This document shows, piece after piece, positions 27,457 through 35,822 of a stretch of 64,000 nt of DNA; positions within the stretch are counted from its first letter, which is position 1, and each line of letters opens with the position of its first letter. Made by a program: the position numbers and the translations under genes. The notes beneath the pieces were generated by a model. That model did not search any database, was not told where the DNA came from, and saw only the letters and a list, made by a program, of their open reading frames with translations. The stretch spans positions 31,680-95,679 of the forward strand of contig NZ_AUEE01000010.1 in NCBI RefSeq assembly GCF_000425825.1, read 5' to 3'. The DNA is from Jeotgalicoccus marinus DSM 19772 (GTDB taxonomy: Bacteria > Bacillota > Bacilli > Staphylococcales > Salinicoccaceae).

Positions 27457-28122
27457 ATGAAAGATTTCAATATTTTAATCGTAGAAGATGATATCAGTTC
27501 TGCTGAAAATTTAGAGAAGATATTAGTCCAACAAGGGGCTAGGGTATCATTAAATCATACTGGTGAACATGTCTTAGAACAACTCACAGATGTTCACCTT
27601 ATTTTATTAGATATCATGTTGCCATATGACGACGGTTTATCGATTGCTGATTATATTCATCAGCATGTCGATATTCCAATTATTTTTCTAACAGCAAGGA
27701 ACGATATGGATAGTAAGATTACAGGCTTACGTGCAGGTGATGACTACATTACTAAACCCTTTCATCCGACCGAGTTAATTTCTAGAATTAACAACATTTT
27801 AGGTCGCTTTTACGATAAAACACAGACAACACTATTCAACTTGACTATAGATCCATACAAATTTGAAGTATTTGACAAGGAAGATAACGAAATTCAATTT
27901 ACAAAAATTGAAAAACGGCTGTTCTTTTACTTATTTTCTAACATCGGTTCAACACTAACAAAAGAACAGATTCTACAATATGTTTGGCCAGATGGGGATA
28001 CCTACGATAATTCCTTGAATGTTTATATTAAAAAGATTAGACAAAAAATCAATGATCACGACAACATGATTATTTCCACAATTCATGGAATAGGTTATAG
28101 GATGAATGCTCATGAAAAATAA
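27457..28122 (+). CDS. OmpR/PhoB-family response regulator
   Basis: A 221-residue regulator: receiver domain with acidic pocket EDD (10-12), phospho-acceptor Asp52 in LLDIMLP, TAR threonine and KPFHP lysine; C-terminal winged helix with the YDNSLNVYIKKIRQKI recognition part. GAGG precedes ATG. It overlaps the histidine kinase gene. Targets are not evident; a neighbouring exporter, typical for bacitracin-type systems, is absent. Confidence 0.92.
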   Translation: MKDFNILIVEDDISSAENLEKILVQQGARVSLNHTGEHVLEQLTDVHLILLDIMLPYDDGLSIADYIHQHVDIPIIFLTARNDMDSKITGLRAGDDYITKPFHPTELISRINNILGRFYDKTQTTLFNLTIDPYKFEVFDKEDNEIQFTKIEKRLFFYLFSNIGSTLTKEQILQYVWPDGDTYDNSLNVYIKKIRQKINDHDNMIISTIHGIGYRMNAHEK

Positions 28123-29110
28123 GAATTTAAGCTACAAATTTTATGTCGTCATGTCCTTATCTATAGCTGCCATTCCAGTGGTTTTTATCGTGTTGTCTTA
28201 TGCGATGTTCTTCACTCACCTTGGCATTACCTCATTATTTAATATCGATAATCATTTTTCCGGTAGTGTACTGACCACTTATTTTTATATAGTCTTTTTT
28301 GGTATTCTATTTGGATTAATGTTTATTGCTGCTAAATACTTTAAGAAAATTATCCATCGTATCAATACAATGGAACAGACGGTCAGAAAAATTGCAGAAG
28401 ATGATGCATTTCCTGAAAAACTCGCAGTCATTGAAGAAAGTGAAGATGAGTTGAATAAGCTTGCTGCATCAATCAATACCATGATCGACAGACTAAGAGC
28501 AAAAGAAATCGAATTATCACAGATGGAAGATTTGAAACGTGAATATTTAAAACAGTTATCTCATGATATTAACACACCATTAAATGCTCTAAATCTTGAA
28601 TTATATTTGTATAGTCAAAATCATAATGTATCAAAAGAAGAGGTAGATGTACTCTATCAAAAAGTTGATTACATTAGTAAACTGGTGAATTCTATATCAA
28701 GTGAAACATTATTTGATATCGATAACTACTATATTTTTAAAGAAGATATTTCAGTCCATAAGTCTTTAAAACAAACCATTAACAAGTGGTCATATTTACT
28801 AAACAAAAATAATATAGAATATACAATTGACGTGCAAAAAAATCTGATATGGCAAGCCAATGAACTGTGGCTGGACCGATTATTTGAAAACATCATCTCT
28901 AATATTTTCAAACATTCAGCTACGAATCAGATTGTAATAACTGTTGGTGATACTTTAATAATTAAAGACTACGGCGTTGGTTTTGAAATTGATAGAGATC
29001 ATGAAACAACAGGTCTTTCAGTAATCAAAAATATTTGTCAGAAGCTTAATATTCAATTGGATATTGAGTCAACAAATGCGGGCACAGCTTATCGATTATC
29101 ACAGGAATAA
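28112..29110 (+). CDS. Sensor histidine kinase with minimal sensor region
   Basis: About 332 residues. Two membrane helices (about 9-31 and 50-73) joined by a loop of fewer than 25 residues, so it likely senses within the membrane or through a partner. HAMP-like linker, H-box LSHDINTPLNAL with the phospho-His, N-box ENIISNIFKHS, and a short DYGVGF G-box with a reduced G2 (TTGLSV). The ATG at 28106, two codons earlier, is an equal alternative; both lie inside the regulator gene. The repeat array starts about 55 bases after its stop, with a shared terminator beyond. Confidence 0.88.
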   Translation: MKNKNLSYKFYVVMSLSIAAIPVVFIVLSYAMFFTHLGITSLFNIDNHFSGSVLTTYFYIVFFGILFGLMFIAAKYFKKIIHRINTMEQTVRKIAEDDAFPEKLAVIEESEDELNKLAASINTMIDRLRAKEIELSQMEDLKREYLKQLSHDINTPLNALNLELYLYSQNHNVSKEEVDVLYQKVDYISKLVNSISSETLFDIDNYYIFKEDISVHKSLKQTINKWSYLLNKNNIEYTIDVQKNLIWQANELWLDRLFENIISNIFKHSATNQIVITVGDTLIIKDYGVGFEIDRDHETTGLSVIKNICQKLNIQLDIESTNAGTAYRLSQE

Positions 29111-29164
29111 ATGTAGACGTTAACTACAGGGTAAATGGTAATCGTTTTGTGTTCTAGTTACAGG

Positions 29165-29369
29165 TATACCATTACATCAGATTCGTTTTGTTTTCGAAGC
29201 GGAGCTACGCCATTACTTCAGCTTCGTTTTTATTTCGAAGCGGAGCACCACCATCACGTCAGCTTCGTTTTGTTTTCGAAGCGGAGCTATACCATTACAT
29301 CAGCTTCGTTTTGTTTTCGAAGCGAAGCTACACCATTACGTCAGCTTCGTTTTGTTTTCGAAGCTCATC
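29165..29369. repeat. Five tandem 41-bp palindrome-bearing repeats
   Basis: Five units begin at 29165, 29206, 29247, 29288 and 29329, each 41 bases. Each unit has a TA.ACCATTACATCAG-type lead and then an inverted pair GCTTCG - nine T-rich bases - CGAAGC, followed by GGAGC. Units differ at only a few positions; the first and last are slightly decayed. The array fills the gap between a histidine kinase gene and the convergent wall-hydrolase gene. Frames running through it are repeat-generated and not genes. Confidence 0.95.
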
Positions 29370-29410
29370 TAACAACATTTCGTCTCACCCAATCCTACTT
29401 AAACTAACAA

Positions 29411-29444
29411 AAAAGACTTGGATCTTAAAGGATCCAAGTCTTTT
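29411..29444. terminator. Bidirectional terminator
   Basis: Exact 14-bp stem AAAAGACTTGGATC / GATCCAAGTCTTTT, six-base loop; serves the kinase operon on plus and the LysM gene on minus. Confidence 0.95.
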
Positions 29445-29462
29445 CTCTTCATATTAATATTA

Positions 29463-30383
29463 TTAGAATCTGTAGTAACCGTCAACGTGACCATGTACGT
29501 ATGATACTGCACGCTCGCCAACGCCTTCTGAAGGGTTAAGTGCATCTACCATTTGGCCATTACCAATGTAAACACCTACGTGTGAGTAGTTGTTAAAGAA
29601 TACTAGGTCACCTGGTTGTGGGTTAGATACTTGTGTACCTGCTGCTTGCTGACCATAAGTTGTTCTAGGAATATCTTTACCATTGAATGCTTTCATGAAC
29701 TGCTGAGTGAATGCTGAGCAGTCTACTGCTGTTGCAGAGTTTCCACCCCATACGTAGCTCTTACCTGCTGCTACTGAGTGCGCAACTGATGCTGCGTTTC
29801 CACCTGATACTTCTGGTGCAGGTGCTGGAGCTGGTTCTGAAACTTCTTCAGATTCTTCTACTTCTTCAGATTCTTCAACTTCTTCTACATCTTGAACTTC
29901 AGGAGTTTCTTCAACTTCCTCAACTTCTACTTCTTCAACAGCAGGTGCTGATGTTTCTTCTACAGCTGGAGCTTCTTCAGCTGCTTCTGAACCACCTGCA
30001 ACGTTGATTGTTTTCCCAACGAAGATTAGGTCTGATGTAAGGTTGTTCCACTCTTGTAGGTCAGAAACTGATACGTCAAATTGGTTAGCGATTGCGAATA
30101 AAGTATCGCCTGCTTCAATTGTATATGTAGTCGCGTCTGAGCTTACTTCTTCAGCCGGTGCTGCTGGAGCTTCTCCATCGATCTTAAGAACGTCACCAGG
30201 GAAGATGATGTCTGAAGTTAAGTTGTTTAATGATTTAACTTCCTCAACTGTTTTACCAGCTTCACTAGATAAACTCCAAAGTGTATCTCCTGAATCTACC
30301 GTTACTTCTGATGCAGATATGTTAGCTGCAGCCACTGCTGATAATGCTGTAAGTGATGCTGCAGAAATAATAGTTTTTTTCAT
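29463..30383 (-). CDS. Secreted LysM x2 - NlpC/P60 peptidoglycan hydrolase
   Basis: A 306-residue exported protein. Signal peptide to about residue 25 (ASA cleavage). Two LysM domains (about 26-68 and 86-128, each with SGDTL/AGDTL and NNLTSD), an acidic Pro/Glu/Val linker (about 132-193), then an NlpC/P60 domain with Cys222 in VDCSAF and His268 in YSHVG. P60 enzymes cut the stem peptide, so this is a cell-separation or wall-turnover enzyme held to the wall by LysM. Promoter region carries a possible WalR site. Confidence 0.93.
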   Translation of the reverse strand: MKKTIISAASLTALSAVAAANISASEVTVDSGDTLWSLSSEAGKTVEEVKSLNNLTSDIIFPGDVLKIDGEAPAAPAEEVSSDATTYTIEAGDTLFAIANQFDVSVSDLQEWNNLTSDLIFVGKTINVAGGSEAAEEAPAVEETSAPAVEEVEVEEVEETPEVQDVEEVEESEEVEESEEVSEPAPAPAPEVSGGNAASVAHSVAAGKSYVWGGNSATAVDCSAFTQQFMKAFNGKDIPRTTYGQQAAGTQVSNPQPGDLVFFNNYSHVGVYIGNGQMVDALNPSEGVGERAVSYVHGHVDGYYRF

Positions 30384-30449
30384 TGATAAAGCCTCCGTAA
30401 TTTGGATGTATTTTTTAAATTCGCGTCACGTGCGATTTCCATGAGTCCT

Positions 30450-30498
30450 ACTATAGCACATGATATTGCTAATTTGTCCTTTGTAACCAACTTGTAAT
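30450..30498 (-). promoter_or_regulatory. Promoter with possible WalR box for the wall hydrolase
   Basis: On the minus strand GGACAA (complement of 30474-30479) and an extended -10 TATAGT (complement of 30450-30455) are 18 bases apart. Just upstream, at 30482-30498, the plus strand reads TGTAAC-CAACT-TGTAAT, a full match to the WalR repeat TGTWAH-N5-TGTWAH, though on the strand opposite to transcription. WalRK controls autolysins in staphylococci. Confidence 0.5.
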
Positions 30499-30567
30499 TA
30501 AAGTGAAAAATCGCAGAACATTCACATTCTCAAAAATATGTTTTTCCGTCCTAAAATAATATATAAA

Positions 30568-30605
30568 AATAGCTAGAAGCCTTGTATATCAAGGTTCTAG
30601 CTATT
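30568..30605 (-). terminator. Terminator of the threonate operon (after gntP)
   Basis: Arms AATAGCTAGAA / TTCTAGCTATT plus CCTTG / CAAGG with a single-base bulge; T run on the minus strand. Confidence 0.85.
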
Positions 30606-30660
30606 AAGTGTGTATTTTTGCTTCTGAAGCATGTAAGATAACGTAATTTGACTGTAATAA

Positions 30661-32058
30661 TTAGTAGAAAACTAAATCGATGATTACCAGTGTAATACCA
30701 GCTGTTAACCAACCTAATGTTGTTGGTACAGACCATACCATAATTTGCTCTTTAATCTTAGTAATTCCAAGCATTCTATTAACTACCCAGAATAAACTGT
30801 CGTTGAAGTATGAGAAGACCATAGCACCAAAGGCAGCAGCCTGTGCAGCTAAAACTGGATCTAATCCCATATTAGAAACGATAGGTGCAGCGATAGATGC
30901 TGCCGTAATCATTGCAACAGTTCCGCTGCCTTGAACAAGCCTTACAAATGTTGCGATAAGGAAAGGAATGAGTATTGCAGGGACACTCCATGTTGCGACT
31001 TGTTCAGCAATGACTTGACCTGTGCCCCCAATACGTAATACTTCACCTAAGGCACCACCAGCACCTGTAACCAGTAGAATAATACCAGCGGATTTTACAC
31101 CTTCTTCAAGTTCATTTAGAGTCTCGTCTTTAGTAAAATCTTTCGTTAAGAACACAAGCGCATAAATTAAACCTAGACCAACCGCGATGATTGGATTACC
31201 TAAGAAAGTAATATAATTCATTACTGTGTCAGATAGGTTGATGACACCCCCATCTTGCAAAGCATTCATTCCTGTATTACCAAAAATTAATACCAAAGGA
31301 ATTAAAATAGGTAAAAACGATTTAAAGAATGATGGTAAGTTTTCCTCTCTGACAGTCGCCGCTTGTTCAAACTCTTTAAATGCTTCTTTGGCAGTCGGTC
31401 TATAATAACCGTCTCCATCTTCTTCAGGTAATTGATAAATTCTCTTACCTAACCATTTTGCATATAGGACACCGACAATAATAACTGGAAAAGAAACAAC
31501 CAGTCCAATAATCACCATCATCCCGACATCCGCTCCGAAAATTCCGGCTACGCCTAGAGGACCTGGTGTGGGTGGTACTGCATGGTGCGTGGCAGCAAGT
31601 CCAATTGCTAAAGCAACACCAAGCGTCACAACAGACTTACCTGTTTGACGTGATAATGCCTTAACTAGAGGTTGTAAAATTACAAAAGCAGAGTCTACGA
31701 ATATTGGAATTGCTACAATATAACCACTGATTGCGATTGCCCACTCCTCTTTTTTACGTCCTATAAACTTAATCATTGTATAAGCTAACTTTTCAGCTGC
31801 ACCTGATATTTCCATGATTTTCCCCATCATGATACCTAGTCCAATAATAATACCAATCGAAGCGAGCGTTGAACCAAAGCCTGCTGAGATTGTTTCAATT
31901 GTATCTGTCGGAGACATGCCTCCGATAACACCTGTCAAAATTGCAGCAATTAACAGTGACGCAAAGACGTGAATACGGGTTTTAAGCACTAAAAATATTA
32001 ACAGTACAATTCCGATAACTAAACCGACTATCATCTGAGTTGTAGAAACATCCGTCAT
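30661..32058 (-). CDS. GntP-family acid-sugar:H+ permease
   Basis: A 465-residue permease with about twelve to fourteen helices; HHAVPPTPGPLGVAGIFGAD and VRLVQGSGTVAMITAAS are the typical GntP blocks. The family imports gluconate and related sugar acids. As the last gene of an operon with a four-carbon acid sugar kinase and a PdxA2-type dehydrogenase, it is best read as the importer of D-threonate or D-erythronate. The gap to the upstream gene (77 bases) holds a hairpin and a cre-like site. Confidence 0.88.
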   Translation of the reverse strand: MTDVSTTQMIVGLVIGIVLLIFLVLKTRIHVFASLLIAAILTGVIGGMSPTDTIETISAGFGSTLASIGIIIGLGIMMGKIMEISGAAEKLAYTMIKFIGRKKEEWAIAISGYIVAIPIFVDSAFVILQPLVKALSRQTGKSVVTLGVALAIGLAATHHAVPPTPGPLGVAGIFGADVGMMVIIGLVVSFPVIIVGVLYAKWLGKRIYQLPEEDGDGYYRPTAKEAFKEFEQAATVREENLPSFFKSFLPILIPLVLIFGNTGMNALQDGGVINLSDTVMNYITFLGNPIIAVGLGLIYALVFLTKDFTKDETLNELEEGVKSAGIILLVTGAGGALGEVLRIGGTGQVIAEQVATWSVPAILIPFLIATFVRLVQGSGTVAMITAASIAAPIVSNMGLDPVLAAQAAAFGAMVFSYFNDSLFWVVNRMLGITKIKEQIMVWSVPTTLGWLTAGITLVIIDLVFY

Positions 32059-32080
32059 TTAAATTTCCTCCATCTAAAAC

Positions 32081-32094
32081 ATAAAACGTTTTCA
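32081..32094. promoter_or_regulatory. Possible CcpA cre site before gntP
   Basis: ATAAAACGTTTTCA matches the cre consensus TGWNANCGNTNWCA at all fixed positions but the first two. It lies 23 bases upstream of the permease start codon, where bound CcpA could block readthrough or an internal promoter. One partial match only. Confidence 0.35.
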
Positions 32095-32110
32095 CTTTTA
32101 TGTATTTATA

Positions 32111-32133
32111 AATGGGCGGTTATCCCGCCCATT
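32111..32133 (-). terminator. Intra-operon hairpin between pdxA2 and gntP
   Basis: Exact 9-bp stem AATGGGCGG / CCGCCCATT with a five-base loop right after the dehydrogenase stop. The T tract is weak, so it may be a leaky terminator or an mRNA end-protecting stem. Confidence 0.55.
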
Positions 32134-32135
32134 AC

Positions 32136-33134
32136 TTATCTTTTAAACGTAAGCGCATATTCTCCCGCAAGTTTAATACATTCTTCCATACTTTCACTTG
32201 AAGCGATATTTTGACCAGCAATATCAAATGCTGTTCCATGGTCTACTGAACTTCTTAAGAACGGTAAGCCATTTGTAATAGAAATTGTTTTGTGGAAATC
32301 TGTCATCTTAGCAGCAATGTGTCCTTGGTCATGGTAAAGAGAAATTACTGCATCATAACGCCCATTTAAAGCTTGGAAAAAGACAGAATCAGCTGGTACT
32401 GGACCTACAACATCAAAGCCGTCTTCTTGAGCCAGTTTAATTCCCGGTGTAATTTCATCGATTTCTTCATTACCAAATAATCCGCCCTCACCACTGTGTG
32501 GGTTAAGACCAGCAACTGCTAATTTTGGTTCTTCAACACCAAGTTTAATTAGTGCGTCATAAGAACGTTTAACGTAGTCCTGAACACGTTCTTTAGTCAT
32601 TTGATCAATGGCCTGTTTGATAGATAAATGTCTAGTTAAGAAGAAGATACGTAGGCTTCTCACTTGGAACATTGTTAAAGGATCATGTGAGTTTGTTAAT
32701 TCTTCAAGCATTTCTGTGTGACCGATATATGGTACTTCAGCTGCTTTAAGAGATTCTTTATTTATTGGTGTCGTTGCAAGTGCATCGACTTTTTTATCCA
32801 TCGCTAATTTGATTGCATATTCAATATATTCAAATGCAGCTTTACCGCACTGAGCTTGTACTTGACCGTATTCAAAAGTAGACATATCTACATTATCTAG
32901 GTCGATTAAGTTAATCACATTATTTGAAAAATCCGCTTGCGAAACTTCATCAATTACATTAATTGAGATATCTGTATTCGTAATTTCAATCGCTTTTTCA
33001 ATTACTTTCTTATCTCCAATTACTACGGAATTTGCCGCTTCTAATACCTCTTTGTTAGTAAATGATTTAACTGTAATTTCAGGTCCGATCCCTGCTGGAT
33101 CTCCCATTGGTACTGCAATAATTGCTTTAGACAT
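32136..33134 (-). CDS. pdxA2: PdxA2-type D-threonate/D-erythronate 4-phosphate dehydrogenase
   Basis: A 332-residue PdxA-fold enzyme with GDPAGIGPEI (residues 11-20), ATTPINKESL, the metal-binding histidines in IGHTEML and LYHDQGH, and GLNPHSGEGGLFG. True PdxA serves vitamin B6 synthesis, but family member PdxA2 oxidises and decarboxylates D-threonate 4-phosphate to DHAP and CO2. The adjacent acid-sugar kinase, GntP permease and DeoR regulator favour the PdxA2 role. Gap to the kinase is 12 bases. Confidence 0.85.
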   Translation of the reverse strand: MSKAIIAVPMGDPAGIGPEITVKSFTNKEVLEAANSVVIGDKKVIEKAIEITNTDISINVIDEVSQADFSNNVINLIDLDNVDMSTFEYGQVQAQCGKAAFEYIEYAIKLAMDKKVDALATTPINKESLKAAEVPYIGHTEMLEELTNSHDPLTMFQVRSLRIFFLTRHLSIKQAIDQMTKERVQDYVKRSYDALIKLGVEEPKLAVAGLNPHSGEGGLFGNEEIDEITPGIKLAQEDGFDVVGPVPADSVFFQALNGRYDAVISLYHDQGHIAAKMTDFHKTISITNGLPFLRSSVDHGTAFDIAGQNIASSESMEECIKLAGEYALTFKR

Positions 33135-33146
33135 ACATAATTCCTC

Positions 33147-34430
33147 CTATTTTGATTTTAAATATTGGATGGCTTCATATAATGTTTCTCTGTTTCCAAT
33201 CATGCCACCCTTAGTAATCAGTGGCAGACCTTCATATTCACCGCCAAGTAAATGACCGTAAGCAATCAGTGGTCCTACTTCATCGATAAGTTTAATACCA
33301 CTCGCTAAAGTAATACTTGCTAATGATGCGGTCACATCGCCACCGCTGACGTAACACCCTTTAATTTCATGGCTGGATTCATCAATAAGACGTTTGGTAA
33401 TTGTGGCGAGTCCATCAGTGATGCGTTTAGCTACTCTATCTGGTGTGACACCATTGACAGCAGCTATTTTTTTAATATCAATAATCACTAAATTCTCTTT
33501 GTTGGTTGTAATCACTGTCACTTCATTATCTTCCATACGTTTCTTAGCTTTTTTAACACATTTCTGAACCTCGTCGTGCCAATTGTGATCAAAGGTTGCA
33601 AGTTTTGTTATATCCGGTATTACCGGTTTAATCTTAAGTCTATCGATTAAGTAAACTAGTTGTTTTTCTGATACTTTAGTCGCTGATCCTACGGTCACAA
33701 TTATCTTTCTATCATCACCGATTTGATTGGCCCTATACTTCGCATAGAGCGAAGTAAAGGGTCCTGGATCAATCGGAACAAGCTTATGACCCTTATATTG
33801 GCTGAGTGCCTCAGCAATAAATTCAATATCATTATTCGTGACCGCATCTAACACAACAATCTTGTTTCCTTTTTCTATAACGCTTTTAAAAGATTCTAAG
33901 AAAGTTTCACAGTCTTCAGACATATCATTTATGGTCATTACACCCACTTGATGCTCTGTTTGTGCACTAATGATCTCAGGTACATATGATGAAGTAATCG
34001 GTGTAATTGGATCATTGGCCGCATCTGTTCTATGTAAAGGCAGACTATCAACAATTAAGTACCCACCAACTGTAATCCGTCCTGAATCAGGAAATGACGG
34101 TACAACAACTCCGATGGTTTCTTCACCGACCGTTTCTAAGATCATATCAATTTCCTTACCGACATTTCCTCTTAAAGTAGAGTCCACTCGTTTTGCTAAA
34201 ATATCCGCACCCCAGTGCTTCAATTTAGTTAAGGATCCACCGACTCTATGATCTAAAACTCTTTCACTCGCATATCTACTATCAGTGTCAATGACAATGA
34301 CATCAGTATTTTCATCATTCAATAAGTCATTGTAATGAAAATACGTTGCAGGATGAAAGCCGTTTTCGCTCAATCGGACACCCGTCGCATTCGCGCCAGT
34401 TAAATCATCCGCAATAATTCCTACCTTCAC
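33147..34430 (-). CDS. dtnK: Four-carbon acid sugar kinase (DtnK/DenK type)
   Basis: A 427-residue kinase of the former DUF1537 family: substrate motif ADDLTGANATG near residue 8, the DTDSR loop, KRVDSTLRGN, and the C-terminal nucleotide part with VSGGDVTASL and GPLIAYG. It phosphorylates the 4-OH of a four-carbon sugar acid. With PdxA2 next door, D-threonate or D-erythronate is likely rather than L-threonate, which needs an aldolase-type decarboxylase not present here. Second gene of the operon, 12 bases after the regulator. Confidence 0.85.
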   Translation of the reverse strand: MKVGIIADDLTGANATGVRLSENGFHPATYFHYNDLLNDENTDVIVIDTDSRYASERVLDHRVGGSLTKLKHWGADILAKRVDSTLRGNVGKEIDMILETVGEETIGVVVPSFPDSGRITVGGYLIVDSLPLHRTDAANDPITPITSSYVPEIISAQTEHQVGVMTINDMSEDCETFLESFKSVIEKGNKIVVLDAVTNNDIEFIAEALSQYKGHKLVPIDPGPFTSLYAKYRANQIGDDRKIIVTVGSATKVSEKQLVYLIDRLKIKPVIPDITKLATFDHNWHDEVQKCVKKAKKRMEDNEVTVITTNKENLVIIDIKKIAAVNGVTPDRVAKRITDGLATITKRLIDESSHEIKGCYVSGGDVTASLASITLASGIKLIDEVGPLIAYGHLLGGEYEGLPLITKGGMIGNRETLYEAIQYLKSK

Positions 34431-34442
34431 TGCCTTACCTCC

Positions 34443-35192
34443 TTAAATGACTGTCGTTGCCGACTGCAGGCTTTTTCTTATTTCTTCATCTAGAGAATCG
34501 TCAGTAATAATACCTGTAAAGTCATTTAAATCGCATATTTTAGCGAATGCTGTGTGATTGAATTTACTGGAATCGACAACAAGATAAGATGTCTGCCCAC
34601 ATTCCACCATCAATCGTTTAACTTTCGCTTTTTCTATTGTTGGTGCATATATGCCTTCATAAACATCAATTGCTTGTGTACCTACAAAAGATACACTCAC
34701 CTTTATTGAGTTCAGCATATCTACTGTCTGGGCACCATACATGGACCCAACATTCGTTTGAACTTGACCGCCTAAAATAATGACTTCGTGTTGACTATCA
34801 ATTAATTCCGCGGCCGCTTTTATATCATTTGTTACAATTCTAACTTTGAAATCTACGCTTTTAAGTCGTTTACAAATTTCTAGTGTCGTAGTACCAGCAT
34901 CGAGTAAGATTGTTTCATCTGGATGAATGAATTCTAATGCTTTCTTTGCAATCAACCTTTTCTCTTCGATATTAACCAACTGTTTTTTTACAAATGGGAC
35001 TTCGTTCAAGAAAGAGTCCTTAAGCAAGATCGCATTAGAAGTACGGATGACTTGTTCATTTTCTTCAAGTTCCTTTAAATCTCGACGTACTGTCATTTCA
35101 GACACTGACAATTCCTCAGCTAGCATTTCAATCGTTACTTCACTAAACTCCGCTACCCGACTTAAAATATATTGCTGTCTTTTAGATTTCAT
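34443..35192 (-). CDS. DeoR/GlpR-family repressor of the acid-sugar operon
   Basis: A 249-residue regulator: N-terminal helix-turn-helix (RQQYILSRVAEF, SVSEMTVRRDLKELEE) and a DeoR sensor domain with DAGTTTLEICKRL and VTND. These bind phosphorylated sugars. ATG at 35192 was picked over the far longer open frame because the first 34 codons are AT-rich and an AAAGGTG ribosome site precedes it. First gene of the operon; likely represses it until a sugar-acid phosphate appears. Confidence 0.88.
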   Translation of the reverse strand: MKSKRQQYILSRVAEFSEVTIEMLAEELSVSEMTVRRDLKELEENEQVIRTSNAILLKDSFLNEVPFVKKQLVNIEEKRLIAKKALEFIHPDETILLDAGTTTLEICKRLKSVDFKVRIVTNDIKAAAELIDSQHEVIILGGQVQTNVGSMYGAQTVDMLNSIKVSVSFVGTQAIDVYEGIYAPTIEKAKVKRLMVECGQTSYLVVDSSKFNHTAFAKICDLNDFTGIITDDSLDEEIRKSLQSATTVI

Positions 35193-35211
35193 CACCATCA
35201 CCTTTAAATTA

Positions 35212-35240
35212 ATTATATTGTTCAAATCTAACAAAGTAAA
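35212..35240 (-). promoter_or_regulatory. Promoter with operator in the spacer (acid-sugar operon)
   Basis: On the minus strand TTTACT (complement of 35235-35240) and TATAAT (complement of 35212-35217) are 17 bases apart. The 17-base spacer is itself an inverted repeat, TTGTT-N7-AACAA (35218-35234), a fitting DeoR operator that would block polymerase. Confidence 0.6.
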
Positions 35241-35295
35241 TAATAAAGTGTGAATAATTAACAAAATATATTTCCTATTGTTATTTTTCAACAAA

Positions 35296-35326
35296 AATAA
35301 GACACTCCTCTATGAAGTGTCCTATT
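35296..35326 (-). terminator. Terminator of the 137-residue membrane protein gene
   Basis: GACACT/AGTGTC stem extended by AATA/TATT with one mismatch, nine-base loop, T run on minus; overlaps the stop codon. Confidence 0.75.
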
Positions 35327-35732
35327 TCTTCAATGTCACTTTGTGTGCTTTTAGCCAAACTTCAATCTCTTTCATTCTATCTGTGTCACCCGCTTTTTTT
35401 GCTGCTTGATATTCTGCCAACTTATCCGTTACCTCATTTTGCACACCTTTTGAAACTTGTCTATTCCTGTCCTTCTCTATATCTTCTTCATATATGCGCT
35501 CGACTTTGAAGGTTAAAAACAGAGCAACAAGTCCAAAAATTACAGCAAGACCAATCGGTGAAACATTGGCAATATTGTTTAAGGTAGTTGTCTCTATAAC
35601 ATTTTTCGATAAAAATCCAGCAACTTCTGGGGTCACAAAACCAATAGCCATACCAATAATTACCTTGATCGGATCAAAATGATATTTCTTTTTTATAGGC
35701 GTTCTTTCATCTTCTTGGGATTTTAAAAACAT
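35322..35732 (-). CDS. Two-helix membrane protein, unknown
   Basis: A 136-residue protein: basic N-terminus, helices at about 25-42 and 59-77, then a charged cytosolic tail of about 55 residues with coiled-coil character (DKLAEYQAAKKAGDTDRMKE). ATG 35732 is six bases from GAGGAG and is preferred over ATG 35738. It has its own terminator. No family recognised. Confidence 0.65.
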   Translation of the reverse strand: MFLKSQEDERTPIKKKYHFDPIKVIIGMAIGFVTPEVAGFLSKNVIETTTLNNIANVSPIGLAVIFGLVALFLTFKVERIYEEDIEKDRNRQVSKGVQNEVTDKLAEYQAAKKAGDTDRMKEIEVWLKAHKVTLKK

Positions 35733-35822
35733 AGGCATCTCCTCGTCGAATCTTCAAATCTATTATACTAGAAAAGATATGATATGCTAAGCGCTAAGAT
35801 AACAATACGGAGGTATGACATC

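Noticed and set aside
29165..29369. CRISPR array
   Set aside because: Units abut with no unique spacers, period is constant and no cas genes are present.
29135..29457. Two plus-strand open frames of about 90 codons rich in Ser/Phe/Arg repeats
   Set aside because: They run through the 41-bp tandem repeat; the repeated peptide is a by-product of the repeat, no ribosome site precedes them, and both start inside the array or its edge.
29711..30007. Leu-rich 98-codon frame on the plus strand
   Set aside because: It is the antisense of the Glu/Val/Pro linker of the LysM/P60 gene; GAA/GTT-rich codons on the other strand read as Leu.
30384..30560. c-di-AMP (ydaO) riboswitch before the wall hydrolase
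   Set aside because: Such genes carry it in bacilli, but the conserved ydaO segments are absent and the leader is short.
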